Of a stretch of DNA of 64,000 nucleotides, positions 11,490 to 21,551 are shown in pieces. Positions within the stretch are counted from its first letter, which is position 1. Every line of letters begins with the position of its first letter. The position numbers and the translations under genes were made by a program. The DNA is taken from assembly GCF_033958435.1 (NCBI RefSeq), contig NC_134139.1:202289501-202353500 (forward strand), written 5' to 3'. Source of the stretch: Carettochelys insculpta (Eukaryota > Chordata > Testudines > Carettochelyidae). Under the pieces are notes generated by a model. That model saw only the letters and a program-made list of their open reading frames with translations. It did not search any database and was not told the origin of the DNA.

Positions 11490-11870
11490 TAGTGTGTAAC
11501 AGCACAACTGACAAGCAGTCTTGTGGCACCTTAGAAACTAAGAGGTGCATTCGATCACGAGCTTCCGTGGGTAAACCCCACTTCATCAGATGGATCTGGA
11601 GTGGGAAAAACCCAGAATCCAGGGTTTATATAGTAGGGAGCGGGGGGGAGGGGGGGAAGGAGGAGATTACCGGTCACTAGGAGGACCAGTTAATGAAGCA
11701 AATTAAGCTGGATGTGTCTCATTCGTGTGAATATCAAAGATGGGGAAATCGCTTTTGTAATGCATAAGGCAGTTCGGATCCCTCTTCAGGCCAAGGTTAA
11801 GGATGTTAAATTTATTCTGATACTCATCCTAAATTTCCCTTTTATAATTCCTCTATTTAGTCCTAGCTGC
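11490..11870 (-). mobile_element. Penelope-like element (PLE) 3' region
   Basis: The outer end contains CTTGTGGCACCTTAGAAACTAAG and CACGAGCTTCCGTGGG, the tail found in all PLE-tail copies in this window. It runs on without a break into AATGAAGCAAATTAAGCTGG and GGGGAAATCGCTTTTGTAATG, which read on the - strand as the body just upstream of a PLE 3' end. This contiguity links the short tail repeats to PLEs. No intact frame. Confidence 0.6.
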
Positions 11871-12044
11871 GCCCCCTGGCACCATGCCCCCTTTCCACCC
11901 TTCAGCGTCTATGGCTTGGGCAGCCTTGCAAACCCCCTCAAACGATAGGTGTTACTGACCCAAACAAAGTTTCCTGTGCTAATCCTTCATAAGTCAGTTC
12001 CCACAGCCTCTTGCCGGCCTGTGTTACTCTCTGCCCATCCACAC

Positions 12045-12072
12045 GGGCTGCGAGTCAGTTCCACTCAAGGGG
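12045..12072. repeat. 28-bp direct repeat of 10885-10912
   Basis: GGGCTGCGAGTCAGTTCCAC followed by TCAAGGGG occurs here and, identically, at 10885-10912, exactly 1160 bp away. The first copy is inside the hAT-like element, the second outside it. Confidence 0.85.
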
Positions 12073-12754
12073 CCTGGCTTTGACTTCTGGTGTGGGGAGG
12101 TAGCAGAGCTTGTAGTCCTCAGGCCTGTGTTGCTGCAGAGATCAGCCTGGGTGATGTGAAAACCTTTTAGTGCTCCAATTTGTCACTGTCTTCCTGGGAA
12201 TGTGGTACTGATGCAATGTTGCACCTGTGCTGGCACCAGAGTCCCAGAGAGAGGCGCTGTCTGCTCCCTGATGGGATACTTTGGCCATGCGTCTCCCAAA
12301 TGGCGCTGTTATTGCTGCAGTACTGTAATGCCAACTCAAGTCCCGTTTGCTGTCCTAGATGTTCCCCCTGTCGTGTATTCCTAGGGTCTTTTGGGGAGCA
12401 CTTAACATCCCTTCCCTTTAGAAGCAACCCTTTTTTCCGAGCTGCGTATGTGAGAGAGGACACTGGGGCTTCATCCCTCCTTCCCCAGGCATATGGTAGG
12501 TGCAGCTACAGGTTTTGCTTCCTGTGCCCTTTACATGTCTAAGAGCCTGCTGGAGGCAGCTCCCATTCTGTGTTCAGTTCAGAGGCTGCTTGTTGCAAAG
12601 GAGATGCACAAACTGTGCTCTCTCTCCTGGAGATGTTACTTTAGTACTTTCTTGTCTTCTGTTATCAGAAATAAGTCACTCAGGCTGACAACACAGGATT
12701 GCTCTTTGAGTGTGGAAAACATAGTGAGAGAGGAAAGTGGGCCCAGAGCAAGAA

Positions 12755-12880
12755 ACTAATCCAGTGGTTAGGCTGCTAACTTGGGACCTGACGAATCTTG
12801 ATAGAATTCCTTGCTCTGCCACAGTTTTTGTGTGTGACCTTGGGCAAGTCACTTGGTATTTCCATACCTCAGTGCTCCAG
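12755..12880 (+). mobile_element. MIR-like SINE fragment
   Basis: Contains AATCCAGTGGTTAGGCTGCTAAC, CTTGCTCTGCCACAG and GTGTGACCTTGGGCAAGTCAC, the tRNA-related and conserved core words of MIR/CORE-SINEs. Confidence 0.7.
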
Positions 12881-12884
12881 CTAT

Positions 12885-13140
12885 ACAATGAAACCAAGTG
12901 TATTCTGTCAGACCAACAGTCCATCTAGCCCATTATTCTGTCTTCCAAGAATGGCCAATGCCAGATTCTTCAGAGGGAATGAACAGAACAATTACCAAAT
13001 GGTCCATCCCCTGTCACCCTTAGGAGGAATTCTGGCAGTGAGACTTTAGGGATACCCAGTGAATGGAGTTGCATCTCTGACCATCAAATAGTCATTGATG
13101 GGCTTATTCTTCATGAACTTATCTCATTCTTTTTCGAATC
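12885..13140 (-). mobile_element. CR1/L3-type LINE 3' end
   Basis: The words CTGTCAGACCAACAGTCCATC, AAGAATGGCCAATGCCAG and GGGCTTATTCTTCATGAAC match the - strand 3' end of the LINE type seen at 46960-47240 and 49838-52530. Confidence 0.65.
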
Positions 13141-15240
13141 CATCTGTAGTTTTGAATGTCACAACAGCCACAACCAATACAGTGAAAAATAATAATCCTA
13201 ATAGCATGACCAACAAATTTGGGTCACCTTGTGCTTGTGATTTATTACACAGTCAGAAGGCGTTCAGTCCAGATGAGAAAAGGTTTTGGCTTGTTCTTGA
13301 ACTTCCTAAATCCTCGCTGTCCAAGGGCAGGCCAGATCGCCTGGCTGCACTGAATTACACAGATGGGGTGGCACCCAGCACAATCAAATGCCGGCTTGAG
13401 ACCAGAATTGTAAGGATGCTGGTGACAATTCATGAATCCTGTAGGCATAGATAATTACAGCAAATATCCACTCCAGAATGTTTTCCAATGTTTGTCGGTG
13501 AAGTCTGAAAGCTGCAGACACAACGGTAATAGAAGGTTGGTTGCACCATCCTGTGGCAGAAATGACTAACGACTTTTCTTGGCTAGTGAGGTTGAGGGAA
13601 GTTTAAATCCTCTGTAGCTTCTAAGGAGACCAAACTGCAGACACCTGAAAACCACAAGTTCTGCTAATTAAAGAGAGAAGTGTCTCTGCAGCATCCTGAC
13701 AGAACTGGAGTGGATCGGAAGTGAAAGGGGAGCCAAGGGGCCCTAGCCCTCCCACTCTGCACCCCCTGGATGGTGTGTTTAACCAGCAGCAGTCTGCACG
13801 GCTATTTGGGGTTCCACACTTGCAGAAGGGAGGCAGCCCCCTCAGAGGAGCAGGAGTCACACACTTCTCTCGCAGGTGGAAAGGCCCGGGATGCAGCTAA
13901 TTTCAGACACAATGTTACACCTTGGTCCCCAATTTTAGACCACTTATCAGCAGCGTCAGAACAGTTTTTGGAGCGAGGGCTCTGAGCTGCCCCCACATGC
14001 CTTACCCTTGTCTGTGCCCCTCACCATCCCCTAGAGCTGGGGCCAGCAGCCAAGACCCCACGTGTGGGTCCTGGAGGAGGAGCCCCAGGGCAGAGGACCA
14101 AGAGGGGCATGGGGGAGCGAGCAGCCTAGCTGCACATGGGGGCTGGCGGCAAGGCTGAACAAGGAGCCTGCGGCAGGGCTGAGTGTGAAGCCAGGAGGAG
14201 ATCCTCCACATACCAGAGGTGTTACAGCACCCACCCCACCCCATACTTCCAGCACCTGGGCCCTTCAGGTCCCTATCACTGGTGGGAACCATGCTGGTTG
14301 CTTGGCGGATCTGGGGCCCCCGGGTCATAGCTGACCCATCCCTCTGGGGCAGTGCAGGGTCGTTAGGGCTGCAGGGAGTTGTTAAGAGTGCACAGTTGCA
14401 GCTGCTTGTAGAGCCCCCTGTCAGGGGACGCAGCAGCCGGGTTCAGCAGGACCAGATGTTAGTCATGAAGAAAGACAGCGGGCTCAGTTTGGTGGCAGAG
14501 GTGCTGAGTCAGGACTATTGCCAGTCAAGCACAGTGCTAACGGCCTGTCCAACAGGCCCCAGGGACACGTACATCCACAACAAGGCCAAGACTCTGCCAG
14601 ACTCCAGGTCCTGCCACCTGAGCTGGTACAAAGGTGCCGCTCCTCTGGCTTAACACAAACAGGTTCAGAATTATCCTGTAGACTTGAGACCTCATATCTG
14701 CGAGTTTGAACAAAGCCTTCTTATCCATCCTCCTGTCCCCTGTCTTGTCTTACTAGAGGTCGGTGTGTTCCTGGGCCAGCCATTGAGAATGGATTTAGTT
14801 TCTCCAGAGTGCTGGGTGTGCTTGTACCAGCCTCACCAGCTGGGGATGTGCTTGCTTGGTTAGCCAATGCCTGGTGTGAGACTCTGCTGCCAAGGCCAGG
14901 CCTACTTCAGGTCACACTGCCAGTGGTGCCTTGGGCTGCAGCAAGTCCTACCTCTGATAGTTACACACGGTAGCAGAGCTTTCACTGACCCACCTGTAAG
15001 TGCCCCGGGCTGGGGCCTCTCCCTGCCTCCCGTGGGGAGAATGTTTCTCTCGCAGTCCGGTTCACTAGGAGAACATTTTCCCTCATAAATCAACCTGAAT
15101 TTGCCTTTGCTTAATGTCACCCCATCATTCCTAATTATCCTCTGTAGGGATGTCCTCCCTGGAGGGCGCCTGGGCACCACATTGCAAGGGACTTCACCCA
15201 TTGCACTGCTCCTGGAGGCCACTTCCTTGGCTGTGGTGAC
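13141..15240. other. Unassigned sequence
   Basis: No supported gene or named repeat. 14002-14330 is GC-rich with overlapping open frames on both strands that show no domain. Confidence 0.4.
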
Positions 15241-15474
15241 CAGTAGGCATCCTTCAGTCTGCATAGACTATGGATCGCGCCCTTTATAGTTTCAATTGAG
15301 GACTTCATTTACAGCGTCTACTGTGACTATGAAGACCCACATGAGAGTGACAGTCCTTGCTGCATCTCTTGCAGATGTGGTGGGTGTCTGGCAAGTCCTT
15401 AGTGTGCTTTCTGTGTGCTCGCTTCTCCTCTGCTAGCTGTCTGACCCTCATCTCGCCCTTCTGAAGGCCCTTGT
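15241..15474 (-). mobile_element. 3' fragment of the same LINE as 9435-10692
   Basis: Nearly identical to 9435-9655: GGCATCCTTCAGTCTGC, CCCTTTATAGTTTCAATTG, then the reverse complement of the Cys/His-rich C-terminus. It keeps 16 bases (ATAGACTATGGATCGC) absent from the copy at 9435 but present at the 3' end of 44289-45787. Severely 5'-truncated. Confidence 0.85.
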
Positions 15475-15788
15475 GACACCGGCCATGGGGCTAAGGCCCA
15501 GATCTCCTCTCTGGAGGAGATTAGAAGGACTCAAATCTCATTGCCTTGAGTGCATGTGATGTGGTCTTCCCAGAGACACAGCAAAGGAGGAAAGTGCAGC
15601 AGACAAAATATTCCCTATCTCCCACTGCCGTGGGGAAGGAAACCTAGGGCCACGTCCACAGCGGGTGCAAAATGACGTTGCTCCACTGACATCAATGGGG
15701 ATACCCAATTTGCACTGGCTGAGGACCTGGCCCCTGAACTCAATCTATCAGTCAGTTGTATTTTGCTCTGTCCTTTGGGCGAGGCTGA

Positions 15789-16067
15789 GGGCAGGTCTAC
15801 ACTAGACCTTAAAGTCGAGCCTAGAAATGCAATTCCAGCTGCAGCAGTTGTGCGGCTGGAATCAACATACCTACAATCAACTTATCTGTCCGTCCTCACT
15901 GAGGGAGGTCAATGGGAGAAACTGTCCTATTGACTTCTGTGACTCCATGTACAAGGGTCGGCTGTCGACCCTGATTGTTTGATTTCATGAATCCTCAGTC
16001 CAACCCCAGAAGACTGACCCTGACCAGGTCAATCTCCTGGCTAGTGTAGATGTACCTTCCGAGACAA
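15789..16067. mobile_element. MITE of the GTCTACACTAG/GTCGA family
   Basis: Ends AGGTCTACACTAGACC and GGCTAGTGTAGATGTACC are inverted partners; inside are AAAGTCGAGCC, GAGGTCAATGGGAG and AGGTCAATCTCCTGG. Best preserved termini of the three copies (see 8628 and 17104). Confidence 0.7.
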
Positions 16068-16334
16068 TGGGGATGGGCCACACTACTTAGACCCTACATG
16101 AAGAACAGGAAAGCTGGAAGAAGTGCAGCTCTGCTAAGAAGAAGCATTCCCTGGTTATTAAATCGCAAACCTTTGCCCTATTGGAGTCCCTGTGACTCAG
16201 AGTTGGTGCCAAAGATCGCCCAGTTCTACTGAGTGATGTGCATGGGGAAAATAGGAGCACGCAGCACAGCCAAGTAATAATATGGATCCAGTAGCACATG
16301 AAGCCCAGTAGAAGTGTCCCTAGCACAGGCTGAC

Positions 16335-16660
16335 CCTCTCTAATCTGGTATCTTTGGGACCTGACCCCTGCTGGACAAGAGAATTTGCTGAACTGAGGGA
16401 GCTCAATATTGTCTAGCCGCATTAGCAACACCTCCACTGCTCACTGGGCTCTTAGAAGATATTTGGGGTAGATCACAGCTAAACAACAGCACAGAACACT
16501 GGGAGCCAGGACTGGTGGCTGGAAACAAACTTTATGGGACCAGGGGAAACTTGGCCAAACCCCGCTAAGCAGTCATTCGGCTAACTAAAATCACATCAGA
16601 TGACGACTGTTGCCAGATGAGAGAGTTCTGTGTTAGAGAAGTTCAGCTTCTACTGGGAGC
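16335..16660. mobile_element. DNA transposon fragment with CTCTCTAATCTGG / CCAGATGAGAGAG ends
   Basis: GACCCTCTCTAATCTGGTATC near the left and TTGCCAGATGAGAGAGTTC near the right are inverted partners, as in Tc1/mariner-pogo-type non-autonomous elements. No coding sequence inside. Confidence 0.6.
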
Positions 16661-17103
16661 AATTAGTAGGGAAAGCTGGTGCCTTGGTCTCTAATGATAA
16701 CAGACACAGGGGAGTGGAGTCAGGGTGACGGAGTCTTAGTAAAAGTGAGGGGTCACAAAGCTCTTGCCCCACCTCTTCTCCAACACCCCACTCCCAAGCC
16801 AAGCTGGAAGCCAGAGCCAGGCTGGGGAGCTGCAGACCCTCTTTCTGCCTGGGGTTGGGAGGCCCCATGTCCCTGCCCCCCAGGTTCCTTGCCCAGGGTT
16901 AGCAGACGGCCTACAGCTGCTCTCCACCTTCCAGCCTGGCCAGCGAGCAGGGTCTGGGAGGGGAGGGAGAAAAGGCCCAGGTGAAAAGCAGATAGGTCAG
17001 GCCCATTCACTTTCAAAAGTGTGAGGGCCTCAGCCCCTTGGCTCCACATGTTCGGGTGCCCTGGCTGGAGTCACAGAGGATCTGCTCCAGAAACCGCATT
17101 TTA

Positions 17104-17357
17104 CTCAGGCTAGGTCCACACTAGGAAAATCAGTCGATTTCAGCTAGGCCATTCTACAGCAATCTGAAATCGATTTACCTACCTATCCTCATGGAGGAAG
17201 GTCGACGGGAGAGTTTCCGAGATAGGCAAGAAGTCAGAGGTTGACTGCCGACCCCGATAGGTCAGTTTCGCGCGTCCCTACCAGATGCATAAAATCGAAC
17301 ACCGGAAGATTGACTGTGAGCAGGTCGATCTTCTGGGAAATGTAGACACGGCTTGAA
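17104..17357. mobile_element. MITE of the GTCTACACTAG/GTCGA family
   Basis: Begins AGGTCCACACTAGGAAAATC and ends GGGAAATGTAGACACGGC; inside are ATCAGTCGATTTCAG, GAAATCGATTTACC, GGTCGACGGGAG and CAGGTCGATCTTCTGG. Confidence 0.7.
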
Positions 17358-17844
17358 ACAGAGATTTTATAGGGGCTGGTGGTAGATGACTTAGTGGGTG
17401 GGTGTCATTTTAATGACAACTGTGCCCTCTGGTGGACAAAGGAAATAAAAGAGTTTCCTTCCACTGCGATGGATAAGGTAAGTGAGGGGAGAGCAAACTT
17501 TTTATATTAGGACCTTTTTTCATCCCTGAAATTAGCAGCATCCCACCCCCAACCTGCCTAATGTATTCCAAACCAATGGAAATTTCAGTTATGTTCATAT
17601 GAAGAAAAAAAAACTTTTGGCAGGTGTAAGAAAATAAGTCTGTAGAAAGTAAAAACTCTCTTAACTGGTATATGAATGTGAAGGCACACACGTAAAAGCA
17701 GTAACAGATTTCAACATTTGCAATGAGATGGATGAGCCTGAGACCCAGAAGCCAATTGTGCTGCACTCCTCCCTCTGCCTTATGAAAGTTCACACCTTCA
17801 GGGGGGGCCTGCCGCCCCCACCCCTAGTTTGCACACCCCGGAGA

Positions 17845-17925
17845 TACATGCTTGGTCCTGTCTTGAGTGCAGGGCAGTGGACTTTGTGACCTCTGGAGCT
17901 TCCTTCCAGTTCTATGATTCTAAGT
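17845..17925 (+). mobile_element. CR1 3' terminal fragment
   Basis: Ends GGAGCTTCCTTCCAGTTCTATGATTC, with the TTCTATGATTC-type tail that marks the CR1 3' end. Confidence 0.6.
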
Positions 17926-17944
17926 CAGGTACATGCAGGGTCTG

Positions 17945-18190
17945 CAGCTACAGAGACTTTTTATTAGACCAGCTTCTGTTGGTCAAAGAGACGAGTTTTT
18001 GAGCTACACAGCGTTCTCCTTCAGGTCTTTGACAGCTGCAAGTGTCACACATAAAGACAGGACCAAAGAGATAGTTTAGCATAAGTAGTTAGCACATATT
18101 CTGAGGGACCATTTGAAGTGAAAACACAACAAGAAGTCCTCCGGCACCTTATAGACTGACAGAGGTTTTGGAGCATAAATGTGTGCACCA
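17945..18190 (-). mobile_element. PLE tail fragments
   Basis: Two adjacent tail pieces: 17945-18055 with TTATTAGACCAGCTTCTGTTGG, GAGCTACACAG and CTTCAGGTC, and 18126-18190 with AGAAGTCCTCCGGCACCTTATAG and TTTTGGAGCATAAATG. Both resemble PLE 3' tails; the subfamilies differ. Confidence 0.5.
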
Positions 18191-18656
18191 AAACATTTAA
18201 CAAAACAAACCAGTGGTCATGTAGCACTTTAAAGACTCGCAAAATGATTTATTAGGCGATGAGCATTCATGGGACAGACCCACTTCCGCAGATCAATAGC
18301 ATTTCCAGTTCAGACTCAGTTACATAGCACAGAGGTTCAAAAAATTGCAATAAAAACAAGCGTAAATACATAGAATTGAAGGAGGCGGGGTGGGGGACGT
18401 TAAGTGTCTTGCCTGAGATAATTACAAGCATCAAAGGATGGGAGACAGTCCTCGTAATGCGTGAGATAATTGCTGACCTTGTTCATACCACGTGTTAATG
18501 TGTCGAATTTGAGCATGAACCCCAGTTCACAAATCTCCCTATAGAATCTGCTTTTAAAGTCTTTTTGTTATAGGACGCATATTCTCAGGTCTTTAACAGA
18601 ATGTCCCACTCCATTGAAATGCTCACTGACAGGCTTATGTGATTGAGATTCCTAAT

Positions 18657-18889
18657 CAAAACAAAAACCAGTCAAGTAGCACTTTAAGGCCTAGCAAAAT
18701 AGTTTATTAGGTGAGCTTTCGTGGGACAGACCCACTTCTTCAGACCATAGCCAGACCAGAACAGACTCAAGAAGTGGGTCTGTTCCACAAAAGCTCACCT
18801 AATAAACTATTTTGCTAGTCTTTAAAGTGCTACTTGACTGCTTTTTGTTTTGATAGTGTATAGACTAGCACGGCTTCCTCTCTGTTACT
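18657..18889. mobile_element. Head-to-head dimer of PLE tails
   Basis: The left arm (AGTCAAGTAGCACTTTAAGG, GTGAGCTTTCGTGGGACAG) and the right arm (its reverse complement with small changes) meet near 18750-18770. Perfect 15-bp direct repeats ATTGAGATTCCTAAT flank the unit at 18642-18656 and 18890-18904. Removing the unit and one repeat rejoins the endonuclease region of the host PLE. Confidence 0.85.
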
Positions 18890-19015
18890 ATTGAGATTCC
18901 TAATGTCTGCTCTGTGTCCATTCACCCGTGTAGTTGCTATTGGGACATTCAGTGCACAGTGAAGAGGCAATTGTGGGGATTATATTTCCCTTGTTAGGTT
19001 GTACATGTTTCCTAC

Positions 19016-19472
19016 TGTTCTGTAGTAACTCCATGTGGGTGCCTCAGTTCCCTTAGGTACAGCATCAATGGGATAGGTTGGAGATGGTATTTTTGGTGTA
19101 ATGACTTCTCATGCATAGCCATGGCCCTCTGTGGCCTTTGTAACCTAGGCAACCAGGTGACACCTTTCCCCCCAGGAAACAGGACAAAGGCAGAAGGAGG
19201 GGCCTGGCGCATCTCAATTTGAACTGGGCAGTTGGGGAGTGGGGCAGTCTTGGCCGACTTGTGGGGGGAAGGCAGACCAGGCCCCCAGCTCTGGAACCCC
19301 CGTCTGGACCTCCTCTCCCCAAGATGGATTGTGCTGACTTTGGTTTCTCTGCTACGTTTGTGCTGTGCTGTGTCCGTGTTGACTAATAAACCCTCTGTTC
19401 TGCCTGATGAAAGAGAATCACATCTGACTTTAGTTGGGGAGTGGGGCCTGGTGACCCACACAGTCCATGACA
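19016..19472 (+). mobile_element. Solo LTR, nested in the PLE
   Basis: Starts TGTTCTGTAG and ends CCATGACA, giving canonical TG...CA termini, with near-identical 5-bp flanks CCTAC (19011-19015) and ACTAC (19473-19477). An AATAAA signal at 19385-19390 lies in the expected part of an LTR. The PLE body resumes on both sides. No internal retroviral or gypsy genes are present, so this is a solo LTR left by recombination. Whether it comes from an endogenous retrovirus or a gypsy-type element cannot be told. Confidence 0.6.
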
Positions 19473-20456
19473 ACTACAAGTCGCAATGGGCATAGGTTGG
19501 ACACATGGTGCCTGAAAGGTGTGTAGTGGAAGGTGTTGATCATGGTAACAGCGTCTGCAGGTTTGGCTTCGGTGCTCTGGCAGTACGGGTGCCATTTGGA
19601 GCTGGTTAGACCTGGTCTGTGAGGAGCTGGCTTCTGATGAGAAGCTTGGAGAAGCAGAGGGCTTGTTTGAACGCTAGATGAAGGGGTTCAGACTGAGGTC
19701 CCTGTGGCGCATGAGGTGTAGCTTTTTGATGATATCTCATAGGGGTTCCAGAGTGTGGTGATATGTGAAAGGTAGGGGAGGTGGTGAGAGAGGATTTTAT
19801 TTCTGTATTGAAGCAGGTTCTCTCAGGGTATTTGAATGGCCCATTTCAAGAAGCGAGCTACTCCTTTGGTGGAGTGTCCTGGGTTGGTAAACGTGGTATG
19901 GAAGGTATTAAGATATTACTCCCAAATAGGGTTACCATATTCAAAAAAAGGAGACCCCTAAGAGGGAGTGTATCTGTATCTACCCACTCACGTTGTATTA
20001 AAGCGTACATTGAAAGTATTAACGTGTACACTAAAACAGGGTGAGTTGGCTGATAGTGATACAGATACTCTCCCTCTCAAGACGCTCTCTTTGGAGCATA
20101 TTCTGTGGTATCCGAGGGCCTGGCTGTACATAACAGACTGTAGGTGTGTTTGGGGTGATTACTATAAGACAGGTGTGTTTAGCAGTGGGTTTCTGATATA
20201 CACTGATCTGTAGGGTCCCAGGATCCTCAACAGTAGGACTCCCAACAGTACTAAACACTGCAGCAGGTGCATTACAATACCAGCTTCTGATGGAGATTGG
20301 AAGCGGGAAGGGGAGTGACCTGCCTATCACAACGTGGAGATAGCGGTAAATTGGAAAAACAACTAGACAGACTGGCAGAGGTTATACTGGCTCCCTTGAC
20401 TGAGGGGGTACATCAGCTAGTCATTAGCCAAGGCCCTAACTGGGGCCGGCTACATC

Positions 20457-20690
20457 ATTGTTATAGTATTGCCTGATGGCTGGAGTACTGGACTAAGAAT
20501 ATCTGGAGAACTGGCTCTTGGCTCAGCTCTGGCCTGCTAGGTGATCTTGGACAAGGCAATTTCACTGCTCCGTGCCTCAGTTTCCCCTTTGGTAAAACAG
20601 GGATGGTGATCCTAACCTCCGTCATAAAGTTCTTTGAGAGCTACAGCTGGGAAGTGCTATATAAGAGCTTGGCCTTATTATTGTTCTGAG
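20457..20690 (+). mobile_element. MIR-like SINE
   Basis: Well-preserved order of MIR words: TGGCTGGAGTACTGGAC, GATCTTGGACAAGGC, TGCCTCAGTTTCCCC, GTAAAACAGGGATGG and AGTGCTATATAAGAGC. Confidence 0.8.
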
Positions 20691-21109
20691 CTGAGCGAAA
20701 TCTTGTTATGGGTTGAGCTATAATGCCATTGAGATTGATAGGTGTGAACTCACTGCCCAATTAACATATCTGTAAGTATGAACCACTAACCCAGCAATTT
20801 TTGGCTGGGTATTGTTTTAGGTAGATATGTGTATGTTGGGGGTAGGAGGTGCGGGGTTGGGGAGCAGTGAGGAGGGGCATATCAGAAGGAAAAGGCAAGC
20901 AAGCCCAGCAGCAGCCTGTGAGAAAGTCGGGACCTGGGATAAAGCTATCAAGAGCTGTTGGGCCTGTTGTGTAAAGAGGCGAAAGGTTGAAGGCAAACCA
21001 GCTGTTCGGTGTATTCTTGACTGTTTCCAGCAAACACCCAGTTCTTTGCAAACAAAGAGCTGGGAAACTTCTGCTTCCAGCTGGAATGACCTACTGGACC
21101 CCAAACTTC

Positions 21110-21443
21110 TGGCTAACTGCTCAAGCCAGAAGCAGTAACACTACCAAGCCATATATCAGAGGGGTAGCTGTGTTAGTCTGGATCTGTAGCAGCAACGAAG
21201 GGTCCTGTGGCACCTTACAGACTAACAGAAAAGTTTAGAGCATGAGCTTTCGTGAGTTAACTCACTTCTTCAGATGCATCTGAAGAAGTGAGTTAACTCA
21301 CGAAAGCTCATGCTCTAAACTTTTCTGTTAGTCTGTAAGGTGCCACAGGACCCTTCGTTGCTGCTACAGATCCAGACTAACACAGCTACCCCTCTGATAT
21401 ATGGCTTGGTAGTGTTACTGCTTCTGGCTTGAGCAGTTAGCCA
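21110..21443. repeat. 334-bp perfect palindrome
   Basis: Bases 21110-21276 are the exact reverse complement of 21277-21443; the centre is the ATGCAT at 21274-21279, with no spacer. I checked the arms block by block and found no mismatch. Each arm contains a PLE tail (GTGTTAGTCTGGATC, GGCACCTTACAGAC, ATGAGCTTTCGTGAG) plus about 55 bp that looks like unique flanking sequence (GGCTAACTGCTCAAGCC...). Confidence 0.95.
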
Positions 21444-21544
21444 CTGCTAACTTCAGATGCATCTGAAGAAGTGAGTTAACTCACGAAAGCTCATGCCCTA
21501 AACTTTTCTGTTAGTCTATAAGGTGCCATAGGACCCTTTGTTGC
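21156..21544. mobile_element. PLE tail cluster (three tails, two orientations)
   Basis: One tail reads leftward (21160-21276), one rightward (21277-21390), and a third, slightly diverged rightward copy occupies about 21453-21544 (CATGCCCTAAACTTTTC, GTGCCATAGGACCC). The sequence CTACCAAGCCATA occurs just before the cluster (about 21143-21155) and just after it (about 21545-21557), and looks like the target-site duplication of the original insertion. Confidence 0.7.
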
Positions 21545-21551
21545 TACCAAG

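Larger units (their letters stand above)
18195..19930 (-). mobile_element. Penelope-like element (PLE), broken, with two nested insertions
   Basis: The - strand reads NGHRADIRN, then after a one-base frame change SHKPVSEHFNGVGHSVKDLR, matching the (V/N)GHRxDI...PVxxHFNxxGH pattern of the GIY-YIG endonuclease domain at the C-terminus of PLE polyproteins. The 3' tail at 18195-18330 (ACTTTAAAGACTCGC, ATTCATGGGACAGACCCAC) follows directly. Part of the region upstream of the endonuclease domain seems to lie at 19478-19930 (on the - strand TCRRCYHDQHLPLH). The body is split by a tail dimer (18657-18889) and an LTR (19016-19472). Frameshifts and stops make it non-functional. Confidence 0.75.

Noticed and set aside
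21110..21443. Palindrome as a miRNA or regulatory RNA gene
   Set aside because: The arms are PLE tails plus flank; 167-bp perfect arms without a loop fit a recent rearrangement or an artefact better than an RNA gene.
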